A stretch of 64,000 bases of DNA from an uncultured Flavobacteriaceae bacterium. Lineage in GTDB: Bacteria; Bacteroidota; Bacteroidia; Flavobacteriales; Flavobacteriaceae. Every line of letters starts with the position of its first letter. Position 1 is the stretch's first letter. The DNA lies in assembly GCA_947494715.1 (NCBI GenBank), contig CANLWG010000017.1, positions 62,001 through 126,000 on the forward strand, in the 5' to 3' direction. Below, piece by piece: positions 25,748-34,590 of this stretch. The notes below the pieces were generated by a model that was not told the origin of the DNA, ran no database searches, and worked only from the letters and a program-made list of their open reading frames with translations. Both the position numbers and the translations under genes were made by a program.

Positions 25748-26560
25748 GTGAAAGAATTTGAATCGATAAAAAAACTGTACAGGCCGGTACAGCCTACTAT
25801 TCTTCCCTCGTTTAAAATTGTTTCCTATCGCGAGATTTTACCCGATCCCACTTTGCGGAACATTATTTATTGTTATTGGCAGCTAAAGACTCTGGAGCCA
25901 CTTGCCCATCAATTCAATTACCGGGTGGTGGCGGATGGTTGTATCGATATTTTTTTCAACAACCAAAATGTTTCCGAAAGTTTTATCATGGGCTTTTGCA
26001 AAAAATACACGGAATTTCCTCTGGAAAACACTTTTGATTATATAGGCATTCGATTTTTTCCCTCTATGGTTCCACAATTGTTTAGGATCCATGCGTGGGA
26101 ATTGAGTGATAAAGCTGAAAATCTGGAACTAGTACTACCAAAAATTGCTAAATGCCTAACGGAAAGTATCCCCCCTAGTATGGATTTGAATTTGGTAGCG
26201 GTCCATCTGGACCGGATTATGGGAAACGTTTTTAATGCAGCGGAATTTGACAAGGATTATAGGTTGTACAAGGCTTTGCATCTTATTTTAAAAAATTGGG
26301 GAACTATTGAAACGGAATCGGAATTGGATATAGGGATAAGCCCAAGACAATTAAGACGGATATTTAATCACTATATCGGAACAACGCCCAAAACATTTAG
26401 TAAGGTGGTTCGTTTTCAAAATATTCTTAATGCCAAACCATCCATACAAAGTCTCACTCAAAACAAATTGTTCTATGATGTGGGTTTCTTTGACCAATCG
26501 CACTTCATCAAGGATTTCAAGAATTTCTATGGAGTAACACCGACCAAGGCGTTTCGCTAA
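25748..26560 (+). CDS. AraC-family transcriptional regulator
   Basis: A 270-residue protein starting at GTG. The N-terminal domain (PDPTLRNIIYCYWQLK, YRVVADGCIDIFFN, FDYIGIRFFPSMVPQLF) is the DUF6597-type sensor common in Bacteroidota AraC proteins. The C-terminal double HTH has ISPRQLRRIFNHYIGTTPKTFSKVVRFQNIL and FFDQSHFIKDFKNFYGVTPTKAFR. The VOC-family gene begins within 75 bases of its stop and is the probable target or co-transcribed partner. Confidence 0.85.
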   Translation: MKEFESIKKLYRPVQPTILPSFKIVSYREILPDPTLRNIIYCYWQLKTLEPLAHQFNYRVVADGCIDIFFNNQNVSESFIMGFCKKYTEFPLENTFDYIGIRFFPSMVPQLFRIHAWELSDKAENLELVLPKIAKCLTESIPPSMDLNLVAVHLDRIMGNVFNAAEFDKDYRLYKALHLILKNWGTIETESELDIGISPRQLRRIFNHYIGTTPKTFSKVVRFQNILNAKPSIQSLTQNKLFYDVGFFDQSHFIKDFKNFYGVTPTKAFR

Positions 26561-26630
26561 TATGTCCGATTTTTACAATGGCAGCTCAACGTTGCCCAAT
26601 ACATTTGTTCCATACAAATACATGGAACGT

Positions 26631-27095
26631 ATGAAAACTTTAATCACTTTGTTGTTTGTGGGAGTCGTTGGTACTGCATTTTCGCAAACACAACACAAAA
26701 ATGGTAACACTATGAAATTAAATGCAGGAGTAATTACAGAGAAATTGGCCGAAACAAAAGACTTTTACATGAATAATCTGGACTTTGGGGTAACCTTTGA
26801 AAATGAATTCTACTTGCTTTTACATACCCCCAACAAACAGGCGGAACTGAGTTTTTTAAAACCCAACCACCCCACCCAACAATCCATATTTCAAAGACCG
26901 TTTAGTGGAAAGGGCATGTACCTGACCATTGAGGTGGAGGATGTAGATAAACTTTATAAAAAAATCAAGGGCAAAGGGGTACCCATAGCTATTGAAATAA
27001 GGGACGAACCGTGGGGGGACCGGCATTTTGCCATTGTTGATCCAAACGGCATTGGGATTGACCTGGTTACCTTTACAAAACCGACCGTGGAATAA
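26631..27095 (+). CDS. VOC-family (glyoxalase-like) protein with signal peptide
   Basis: About 154 residues. From the ATG at 26631 the protein opens with a signal peptide (MKTLITLLFVGVVGTAFSQ). The VOC domain follows, with KLAETKDFYMNNLDFGVTFEN, LTIEVEDVDKLYKKIKGKGV and the closing FAIVDPNGIGIDLV. In-frame ATGs at 26562 and 26712 are alternatives, and the last would give a cytoplasmic domain only. VOC proteins include dioxygenases, glyoxalases and antibiotic-binding proteins; which one this is cannot be told. It is downstream of the AraC regulator. Confidence 0.8.
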   Translation: MKTLITLLFVGVVGTAFSQTQHKNGNTMKLNAGVITEKLAETKDFYMNNLDFGVTFENEFYLLLHTPNKQAELSFLKPNHPTQQSIFQRPFSGKGMYLTIEVEDVDKLYKKIKGKGVPIAIEIRDEPWGDRHFAIVDPNGIGIDLVTFTKPTVE

Positions 27096-27123
27096 AAACC
27101 AAAGTCAAAACTGATAGCATAAA

Positions 27124-27147
27124 AAAAGGGGGCTTAGCCCCCTTTTC
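27124..27147. terminator. Hairpin terminator, two-way
   Basis: GGGGGCTTAGCCCCC has an A-run on the left and TTTT on the right. It ends the AraC-VOC unit on the plus strand and would also end a minus-strand transcript of the tiny reading frame at 27160-27282. Confidence 0.8.
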
Positions 27148-27159
27148 TCGTAGTGATTC

Positions 27160-27282
27160 TTAAGAAAACCGTATTAATGCCAATGTGGTATGCCTACGGT
27201 GATTTCTCCAGCTTTCGTGACGGGTCAAAGACCTTTCGGTAGCGCTGTAGTTTTCCTTGCGTTGTTTCTTTGTATGTTTCAT
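27160..27282 (-). CDS. Candidate 40-residue basic protein
   Basis: An ATG-initiated frame on the minus strand (ATG at 27282, TAA at 27160) encoding 40 residues, rich in Lys, Arg and His (MKHTKKQRKENYS... ending LALIRFS). I do not recognise it. Support is circumstantial. The 605-base stretch has no other gene, the sequence is less AT-rich than the surrounding spacer, and a two-way terminator sits 13 bases after its stop. A short conserved peptide or part of a small RNA are both possible. Confidence 0.35.
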   Translation of the reverse strand: MKHTKKQRKENYSATERSLTRHESWRNHRRHTTLALIRFS

Positions 27283-27576
27283 TGTTTTACTTCTTTATTT
27301 GTTCGGTGTGATGGGCGCAATGTGCGTCCCTTTTTACACATACAATAAGACGTATAAATGCCGATAATCTTACAAGTTTAAGAAGAGTTTAACACTCTGG
27401 GAAGCCTTATAGAATGGGAGTTGACGGCAATTTGATGAAGTTGGGTTTTAACTTCGCGTTTCTACGGGTCGGACCCCTCCAAAATTCCAAAATACTATAC
27501 AAGCAGTATCTGCTCTTAGAATGACGTTTTGGGGCTTTAAATGCCACTTTGGTCTACGCAACCGTTTACTCCGATT

Positions 27577-27596
27577 GAAAAAATGCTAAATTCGTA
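27577..27596 (+). promoter_or_regulatory. Promoter-like motif before the DUF2165 gene
   Basis: GAAAAAATGCTAAATTCGTA is a close match to the A-run plus TACATTCG box of the island repeats (TAAATTCG at 27588-27595). It lies about 105 bases before the DUF2165 start and is preceded by a CCGATTG like that in repeat copies 1 and 4. Confidence 0.35.
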
Positions 27597-27700
27597 TGGC
27601 CTGCATAGAGATATGGAAAAATTGATAGCCCATCCAAATAGATTGGATTTGTACTTTCCATACTCGAATTAATTTGACCAACCACAATAATCAATTAAAA

Positions 27701-28213
27701 ATGTACCCAACAGCTTTGTTACTTCGAATTGCAAAATTGGTTTCGATATTCGCGATAGGGATAATGGCTTTGATCATTGTCATCGGGAACACTACCGACT
27801 ATTATACCAACTATAATTTTGTGGAACATGTCCTAAAGATGGATACCATATTCCCCGATAGCAATATTCAGTATCGGGACATCAATAATCCAATACTCAT
27901 ACATGCCGGGTATATTTTACTTATTGTCCTAGAAGCAGTAATGGCATTTTGCTGCCTAAAAGGAAGTTGGGTTCTTTTTAAAAATCTAAAAAGTGATGCT
28001 AACATCTTTCACGCAGCCAAGAAATGGTCGATTGCCGGGCTTATTATTGGAATACTTATCTGGTTCTTTGGTTTTGAGGTAATTGGAGGTGAATGGTTCG
28101 CCATGTGGCAAAGTTCCGTTTGGAATGGATTGGGTAGTGCCGAAAGAATTGTAACGTTCATGGTTTTAACGCTAATTTTATTGCATTTTAAAGATGAAGA
28201 ACTTGAAAGTTAG
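27701..28213 (+). CDS. DUF2165-family small integral membrane protein
   Basis: About 170 residues with four helices: near the N-terminus (LVSIFAIGIMALIIVIGN), HAGYILLIVLEAVMAFCCL, a third around AGLIIGILIWFFGFEVIGGEW, and a last one at IVTFMVLTLILLHF. The NTTDYYTNYNFVEHVLKMDTIFP segment and GGEWFAMWQS match the DUF2165 family of predicted small membrane proteins. I take the ATG at 27701; a TTG nine codons upstream is also in frame. Function is unknown. Confidence 0.8.
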   Translation: MYPTALLLRIAKLVSIFAIGIMALIIVIGNTTDYYTNYNFVEHVLKMDTIFPDSNIQYRDINNPILIHAGYILLIVLEAVMAFCCLKGSWVLFKNLKSDANIFHAAKKWSIAGLIIGILIWFFGFEVIGGEWFAMWQSSVWNGLGSAERIVTFMVLTLILLHFKDEELES

Positions 28214-28371
28214 TACAGAACCCTCCATGGTATAAATGAATTATTGTTTGGCGTGGGTATGAATTGGAATTTACGAATCAAGCTTTGTAGCTAAATAGGG
28301 AAGTAGTGCGTAGTACGTTGTTACTTTTTATAAATAAAATGGTCCTATGAAACTTAAAAAATCAATTTAAA

Positions 28372-28719
28372 ATGGATACAAAGGATAGTCACATCAACTA
28401 CGTTGAATTCAAAGCGAAAGACCTTGAAGAAGTAAAGGAATTCTATACCGCTTCTTTTGACTGGACTTTTACGGATTATGGACCAACATATACGGCTTTT
28501 TCAGATAGTGGACTTGAGGGAGGCTTTGAAAAAACGGGCGATGAAATTGTAAATGGGGCATTGGTTGTTTTGTATCACAGAAATCTCGATGTCATAAAAA
28601 ATAGAATTATCAAGGCCGGTGGAAAAATCACAAAGGACATTTTTTCCTTTCCAGGAGGTCGTAGATTTCATTTTGCCGATCCTTCCGAAAATGAATTGGC
28701 CGTTTGGTCCGATAAATAA
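28372..28719 (+). CDS. VOC-family protein
   Basis: A 115-residue single VOC domain (NYVEFKAKDLEEVKEFYTASFDWTFTDYG at the start, GGRRFHFADPSENELAVWS at the end). His, Glu and Asp residues sit at positions typical of the metal-binding or glyoxalase-like group. Cytoplasmic. It resembles the common Bacteroidota glyoxalase/bleomycin-resistance-like proteins of about 115-120 residues. It is convergent with ftsE, with only 5 bases between stops. Confidence 0.8.
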   Translation: MDTKDSHINYVEFKAKDLEEVKEFYTASFDWTFTDYGPTYTAFSDSGLEGGFEKTGDEIVNGALVVLYHRNLDVIKNRIIKAGGKITKDIFSFPGGRRFHFADPSENELAVWSDK

Positions 28720-28724
28720 TTGCA

Positions 28725-29408
28725 TTAAACCGCCCGCTGTACCACTTCAAAAACACGGTTGCTATCGCATTTAAGGGTCTTTGACGGAAATTTCAGGATC
28801 AAGGCATAATCATGGGTGGCCATTAAGATGGTCCGGCCAGATTTATTGATATCCTGCAACACCTTCATCACCTCCACACTCGTCTGGGGATCCAAGTTTC
28901 CCGTTGGTTCGTCTGCCAGGATAAGTTCCGGATCATTGAGTAGGGCACGGGCAATAGCAATACGTTGTTGCTCCCCTCCGGAAATTTCATGCGGAAATTT
29001 AAACCCTTTGGTCTTCATGCCAACCTTGTCCAGAACCTCTTCGATCTGCTTGTCCATTTTTATCGGGTCCTTCCAGCCGGTCGCTTTTAGCACAAAAAGC
29101 AGATTGTTTTTAATATTTCTATCGGGTAGCAATTTAAAATCCTGAAAAACAATGCCTAGTTTTCTACGCAAATAAGGGATGTCCTTTTCTTTTAGTAACT
29201 TTAAGTCATAGCCCACAATAGTTCCATTACCCTGTCGGAGTGGAATATCGGCGTATAAGGTTTTCATAAAACTACTTTTTCCACTTCCTGTCTTCCCGAT
29301 AAGGTATACGAATTCGCCTTTATGCACTTCCAGGTTTACCTCGGTCAGGATCAGACTTTCCTTTTGGAAAATGGAGGCCTCTTTCAATTCCAATATCGTT
29401 TCTGACAT
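28725..29408 (-). CDS. ftsE: Cell-division ATP-binding protein FtsE
   Basis: A 227-residue ABC ATPase of the FtsE/LolD type. It has Walker A GKTGSGKSS near residue 38, a Q-loop in VFQDFKLL, the signature SGGEQQR near 143, Walker B ILADEPTGNLD near 160 and the H-loop MATHD. FtsE pairs with FtsX to control peptidoglycan hydrolases at the septum. Here ftsX is not adjacent, which is usual in Bacteroidota. A LolD-like role is the alternative, but PDRNIKNNLLFVLKATGW and the ending fit flavobacterial FtsE. Confidence 0.8.
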   Translation of the reverse strand: MSETILELKEASIFQKESLILTEVNLEVHKGEFVYLIGKTGSGKSSFMKTLYADIPLRQGNGTIVGYDLKLLKEKDIPYLRRKLGIVFQDFKLLPDRNIKNNLLFVLKATGWKDPIKMDKQIEEVLDKVGMKTKGFKFPHEISGGEQQRIAIARALLNDPELILADEPTGNLDPQTSVEVMKVLQDINKSGRTILMATHDYALILKFPSKTLKCDSNRVFEVVQRAV

Positions 29409-29569
29409 TTTGTTTGCGTTAATAGGTTATTGGATCTGGGTTGGATGAAACGGATAGTCCTTCAAAATTCGCAATTGTATTTAGAACCTTTCTTTGCAAC
29501 TTCCTTTGTTGATATAAAAGTAATAAGTTCCAGTGGAAAAGGAATACATCGTTTTTAAAAATCTTTTTC

Positions 29570-29604
29570 TTTGAAGGTTAGGATATACTTAGGAACGATA
29601 TTTG
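29570..29604 (+). promoter_or_regulatory. Probable promoter of the TPR gene
   Basis: TTTG (29570-29573) as -33 and GATATTTG (29597-29604) as -7 box, one base from the Bacteroidota TAnnTTTG consensus, with a 23-base spacer. They lie 48 bases before the start codon. Confidence 0.4.
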
Positions 29605-29651
29605 TCGTTACTGTATATAGCATCCGGTTATCGATAAATAGTTAGAACACT

Positions 29652-32600
29652 ATGTTGAAAAAAAATACCGCTTTTTTCCCCATTTTTCTGGGGATGTTTT
29701 GTTTGGGAATCGCCCAAGAGACCAAAATCTACACGCACGACAAAAAGGACTATCAAGATGCCCTGGCCTTGTACAACAATGAGCAGTACCAGGCGGCACA
29801 GACCATTTTTGCCAAGGTAAAGAACAACACGGCAGATTTGGAGACCAAGGCCAATAGTGCTTATTACGAGGCCAATGCCGCAGTGCGTTTAAACCAATAT
29901 GGGGCAGACCGGCTCATGGAGGATTTTGTGGAAAAATATCCGACCTCTACCAAACGGAATTCCGCTTTTGCCGATGTGGCCGAATACTATTTTGAAACGG
30001 GAAAGTATCCTTACGCCCTAAAATGGTACAAAAAAGTTGACCAAAATGCACTTTCTCGAAATGAGATGGACAAGTTCAACTTTAACTATGGCTATTCCCT
30101 ATTTTCCTCTAAAAAGCCTAAGGATGCCGAACGCTACTTAAGCAAAGTGACCAATTCTCCGGTCTACGCATCTCAAGCCAAATATTATTTGGGCTACATC
30201 TCCTATCAACAGGACGATTATGAAACGGCCAATGAACGTTTTGACGAGATTACCGATCAAGAGGTATTGGAAGACAAACTCTCCTACTATCAGGCGGATA
30301 TGAACTTTAAATTGGGCAAGTTCGAGGAGGCCATTGCCTTGGCCAAAAAGCAATTGCCCAAATCCAACCGAAAGGAAGTCTCCGAACTCAACAAAATAAT
30401 CGGGGAGGGCTATTTCAATTTAGGCCAATATGCCAATGCCATTCCCTACTTGGAGGAGTACAAGGGAAAACGTGGAAAATGGAGCAATACGGACTATTAT
30501 CTACTAGGCTATTGCTATTACAAGCAGGGTGATTTTGCCAATGCCATTCAACAATTCAATAAGATTATCGGGGGCACCAATAGCGTTTCCCAAAATGCCT
30601 ATTATCATTTGGCCGAATGCTATTTGAACTTGGAAAAAAAGGCTGAGGCGCTAAACGCCTTTAGAAATGCCTCCCAAATGGATTTTTCACCAGAGATTCA
30701 GAAGGATGCCTATTTGAACTATGCCCGGCTGAGTTATGAAATCGGGAATGCCTATGAACCTGTTCCACAAGTTATTTCCAATTACTTGGAACTTTATCCC
30801 AACGATGCGCATACCAAGGAAATGCAGGAGCTTTTGGTAGATTCGTATATCTCCTCAAAGAACTTTAGGGGCGCTATGGAGCTTTTGGAAAAAAACCGAA
30901 ATTTTGCTAGTAAGGCAACCTATCAGAAAGTGGCATTCTACCTGGGAACGGAATTTTTTATTGATGGTGACTATGGAGCTTCCGCCGAAAGTTTTGACAA
31001 GTCTTTAAGTAGTGCCGAGGATGCCCTTTTTAAGGCAAGGGCCAGTTATTGGAAGGCCGAATCGCTCTATCTGCTCAACCGCTTTGATGACGCTTTGTCC
31101 AGCTATATACAATTTAAACAAAATCCTAGTGCCAAACTGACTGAGGAATATAAGGATATGGATTATAATTTGGGCTATGCCCATTTTAAGTTGAAGGATT
31201 ATGCGAATACCATTTCCAGCTTTAACGCCTATGCGAAGTCCAGTCCTTCGGATACCCAAAAACTGTACGATGCCTATTTGCGTTTGGGGGATAGTTATTT
31301 CGTAACCAGCAAATACTGGCCGGCAATCGAGACCTATAACAAGGCCTTGGCCTTGACCGGACCACAAAAGGATTATGCCGCCTATCACAAGGCGTTGAGT
31401 TATGGTTTTATTGGACGGGGAAATACCAAGATAGAAGAGCTTAATTCCTTTGTAGGAAGGTATCCAAAATCAACTTTAAAGGACGACGCCCTTTTTGAAC
31501 TGGGCAATACTTATATAACTTCGGGTCAAGAGCAAAAAGGTCTGCAGAGCTATGATCGGCTCATTAATGAGTATCGGGGAAGCTCCTTGGTTCCCCAGGC
31601 TATGATGCGGCAGGGCTTGGTACACTACAATGCCAACCGAAACGATCAGGCCTTGGGCAAATTCAAGTCGGTCGTTAGGGATTACCCCAACACACAGGAG
31701 GCCGTACAGGCGGTGGCCACGGCCAAATTGATTTATGTGGATATGGGTCGTGTGGATGAATATGCGGCATGGGTGGAGAATCTGGATTTTATTGAGGTTA
31801 CAGATTCCGAATTGGACAATGCCACCTTTGAATCCGCCAACAAGCAAAATCTGGAGGGAAAAAAGGACGCGGCTATCAAAGGTTATGAAAAATATGTGAA
31901 GCAATTTCCCAATGGGTTACATGCGGCACAAGCGAATTTTAATCTGGCACAACTCTACTTTGCCAAGGGACAAAAGGAAAAAGCCTTGCCATACTATGTC
32001 TTTGTTGCGGATAAGGGCGGAAGTGAATATGGCGAACAAGCATTGACACGGGTATGCGAGATCTATATCGGGGAAAAGGATTATGATAAGGCGCTTCCCT
32101 ATCTGGAACGGTTGGAAAATGTGGCCAACATTCAGCAAAATCGGACTTTTGCGCAGTCGAACTTAATGAAGGGCTATTACGGCCAGAAGAATTACCCAAA
32201 GACTTTGGAATATGCGGACAAGGTACTGACCAATGGCAATATTGACAATCGTATCAAAAGTGATGCACAAATAATGATCGCGCGTTCGGCCATGGCCACA
32301 GGCGATGAGGCAAAAGCCGAATCCGCATACAAGGACGTACTAAAAATTGCTTCAGGCGCAACTGCCGCAGAGGCCCTGTATTATGATGCTTATTTTAAAA
32401 ATAAGTCCGGCGATCACGAGACCTCCAATACAGCTGTACAAAAATTGGCAAAGGACTATGCAGCTTATAAGGAATGGGGAGGTAAAGGCCTGATCATTAT
32501 GGCCAAAAACTTTTATGCCTTGGATGATGCCTATCAAGCCACTTATATTTTGGATAGCGTAATCGCCAATTTTGCCCAATTTCCAGAAATTGTTACGGAG

Positions 32601-32675
32601 GCAAAAGGCGAGCTGGCTATTATCAAGGCCAAGGAAGCCCAAAGCAATTCTTCAATAAATACCGACGGCAATTAA
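29652..32675 (+). CDS. Large TPR-repeat periplasmic protein
   Basis: A 1007-residue protein with a signal peptide (hydrophobic PIFLGMFCLGIAQ). Almost all the rest is tetratricopeptide repeats of 34-36 residues: many copies of the A...YY.LG..Y...DY..A...F pattern from about 25 to 990. Such proteins act as protein-binding scaffolds. It is followed after a single base by an outer-membrane barrel gene, a pair often kept together in flavobacteria. I infer that the TPR protein works at the periplasmic face of that barrel, but the role is unknown. Confidence 0.85.
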   Translation: MLKKNTAFFPIFLGMFCLGIAQETKIYTHDKKDYQDALALYNNEQYQAAQTIFAKVKNNTADLETKANSAYYEANAAVRLNQYGADRLMEDFVEKYPTSTKRNSAFADVAEYYFETGKYPYALKWYKKVDQNALSRNEMDKFNFNYGYSLFSSKKPKDAERYLSKVTNSPVYASQAKYYLGYISYQQDDYETANERFDEITDQEVLEDKLSYYQADMNFKLGKFEEAIALAKKQLPKSNRKEVSELNKIIGEGYFNLGQYANAIPYLEEYKGKRGKWSNTDYYLLGYCYYKQGDFANAIQQFNKIIGGTNSVSQNAYYHLAECYLNLEKKAEALNAFRNASQMDFSPEIQKDAYLNYARLSYEIGNAYEPVPQVISNYLELYPNDAHTKEMQELLVDSYISSKNFRGAMELLEKNRNFASKATYQKVAFYLGTEFFIDGDYGASAESFDKSLSSAEDALFKARASYWKAESLYLLNRFDDALSSYIQFKQNPSAKLTEEYKDMDYNLGYAHFKLKDYANTISSFNAYAKSSPSDTQKLYDAYLRLGDSYFVTSKYWPAIETYNKALALTGPQKDYAAYHKALSYGFIGRGNTKIEELNSFVGRYPKSTLKDDALFELGNTYITSGQEQKGLQSYDRLINEYRGSSLVPQAMMRQGLVHYNANRNDQALGKFKSVVRDYPNTQEAVQAVATAKLIYVDMGRVDEYAAWVENLDFIEVTDSELDNATFESANKQNLEGKKDAAIKGYEKYVKQFPNGLHAAQANFNLAQLYFAKGQKEKALPYYVFVADKGGSEYGEQALTRVCEIYIGEKDYDKALPYLERLENVANIQQNRTFAQSNLMKGYYGQKNYPKTLEYADKVLTNGNIDNRIKSDAQIMIARSAMATGDEAKAESAYKDVLKIASGATAAEALYYDAYFKNKSGDHETSNTAVQKLAKDYAAYKEWGGKGLIIMAKNFYALDDAYQATYILDSVIANFAQFPEIVTEAKGELAIIKAKEAQSNSSINTDGN

Positions 32676-32709
32676 GATGATGACCCGAGTTTCTAAGACG
32701 AAAGAACAC

Positions 32710-34467
32710 ATGATACAAAAACAAGTCAATATAAGCCTTATACTATTCTTGAGCGTTTGCTTTACCGTTTTTGGACAGGAAGAAGACCAAGATGATATTG
32801 GAACGGAAACCGTAACCGTGACCAAGGCGTATACACCTACCATTTCAGATGCCTTTAAGATTAAATCCGTTCCCCAGTTCGGCGATTCCATAGCACTTCA
32901 GAAGAAGGATATAACCTATAGTATCAATTCGGTTCCCGTGGCTTCAACCTTTACACCAGCCAAGGGACAGGCATCCAGGGTAAAGAAGACCCCGCCACCG
33001 GTATTGTACAATTCCTATGCTTCAGCGGGAGGAGGAAATCCCGCTAATTTAATGGCCAAATTCTATACCAGTAGAACCATCGACAGGGAGTCGGGATTTA
33101 CTTTGGGGCTGGACCATAATTCTTCCAGAGGGGATATAGATGGAATAGTGTTGGACAATATCTATTCGGACACAGAGTTGGAAGCAGCCTATAAAAAGAG
33201 GGACCGTGATTTGGATTGGGGCGTGGACCTGGGTGTGCAACATCAGCTCTACAATTGGTACGGCTTGCCCATAGGTGTTTTTGATGAGGCTACGGTAAAT
33301 GCCATTGATGAAAAACAAAATTACTACATGGCCGAAGTATCCGGACATGTTAATCTTGAAGATTCCTTTTTTAAGAATGCATCGTTGGAATATCGTCGAT
33401 TTTGGGATGCCATAAAATCCGGGGAGAACAGGGCCGTTTTCCAAACGGGTTTTGAATTTCCCTTAAACGAGGAGTCCTTGGGCATTAACGCAAAGGTTGA
33501 TTATGTAAACGGGAATTTTGAAAATGCCGATATCAATAGCACAACCAATATTAATGGGATAAACTATAGCCAGTTCCAGGTGGGCATCAATCCCAGCTTG
33601 ACCATGCTCCGGGACGATTTGTCCTTAAACCTCGGGGTAAATTTGGTCTACGGTCTGGATACCGAACGCAGTGATAGCAATTTTTATATCTATCCAGCTG
33701 TAACGGCCTCTTATCGTTTGCTGGACGAGGTGGCCATTGTCTATGGTGGTATTGAAGGAGAGCTAAGGCAAAATTCCTATTACGGTTTTGTGGAGGACAA
33801 TCCTTTTGTGTCACCAACTTTGACCATTGTTCCTACGGACAGGCAATACGATGCCTACTTGGGGTTACGAGGGCAATTGTTACCTAATTTGAGCTATAAC
33901 ATCAAAGGCTCCTATACAGCGGAGAATCGAAGGCCTTTGTTCAAATTAAACCCACAAAATACGTTCAGGACCGATGAAAAAGGGTATTATTATGGTAACT
34001 CTTTCGAGGTGTTTTATGATGATATAAAGACCATTGGCGTGTTTGGTGAATTGAATGTGGATGTAAACCGAAATTTTACCCTGGGTATCAATGCCGAAGT
34101 ATATGATTATGATACCGAAACTGATAATCAGGCTTGGAACCTTCCCAATATAAAAGGCTCACTTTTTATGGATTATCAAATTGGCGAAAAGTGGTATATG
34201 GGGGCCAATCTGTTCTATGTAGGTGAGCGGGAGGACGTGGCAACAGTGGCGGTTGTAAATGTGCAACCTTCAGAATTTCCTGCGACCATACTTACTTTGG
34301 ATGGTTTCTTTGATGCCAATGCCCATGTGGGTCACCGATTAAATGATCAATTATCAGTTTTTGTACGTGCAGCCAACATCGCAAATAACAATTACCAGCG
34401 GTGGGCCAACTTTCCGGTTCAGGGCTTCCAGATTTTGGGCGGTGCCACCTATAAGTTCGATTTCTAG
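32710..34467 (+). CDS. Outer-membrane beta-barrel protein paired with TPR gene
   Basis: About 585 residues from the ATG at 32710 (an ATG at 32677, one base after the TPR stop, is also in frame). It has a signal peptide (SLILFLSVCFTVFGQ) and a linker with ETVTVTKAYTPTISDAFKIKSVP, a TonB-box-like VTVTKAYTP stretch. Next comes a PASTF...PPP hinge, then barrel strands to the end (ILGGATYKFDF, closing Phe). It lacks a recognisable plug domain, so it is not a full TonB receptor. It is translationally or transcriptionally linked to the TPR gene and probably forms an envelope complex with it. Confidence 0.8.
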   Translation: MIQKQVNISLILFLSVCFTVFGQEEDQDDIGTETVTVTKAYTPTISDAFKIKSVPQFGDSIALQKKDITYSINSVPVASTFTPAKGQASRVKKTPPPVLYNSYASAGGGNPANLMAKFYTSRTIDRESGFTLGLDHNSSRGDIDGIVLDNIYSDTELEAAYKKRDRDLDWGVDLGVQHQLYNWYGLPIGVFDEATVNAIDEKQNYYMAEVSGHVNLEDSFFKNASLEYRRFWDAIKSGENRAVFQTGFEFPLNEESLGINAKVDYVNGNFENADINSTTNINGINYSQFQVGINPSLTMLRDDLSLNLGVNLVYGLDTERSDSNFYIYPAVTASYRLLDEVAIVYGGIEGELRQNSYYGFVEDNPFVSPTLTIVPTDRQYDAYLGLRGQLLPNLSYNIKGSYTAENRRPLFKLNPQNTFRTDEKGYYYGNSFEVFYDDIKTIGVFGELNVDVNRNFTLGINAEVYDYDTETDNQAWNLPNIKGSLFMDYQIGEKWYMGANLFYVGEREDVATVAVVNVQPSEFPATILTLDGFFDANAHVGHRLNDQLSVFVRAANIANNNYQRWANFPVQGFQILGGATYKFDF

Positions 34468-34590
34468 CTATGCTACTTAAGATACGGGTGATTTGTTTTG
34501 AATAACCGAGAACCCTACCTTTAATCGATATCAATCCAAAGAGAATGACTAAATGCTTAATTTAGAATTGGTTAAATTAAAAATTTTGAT

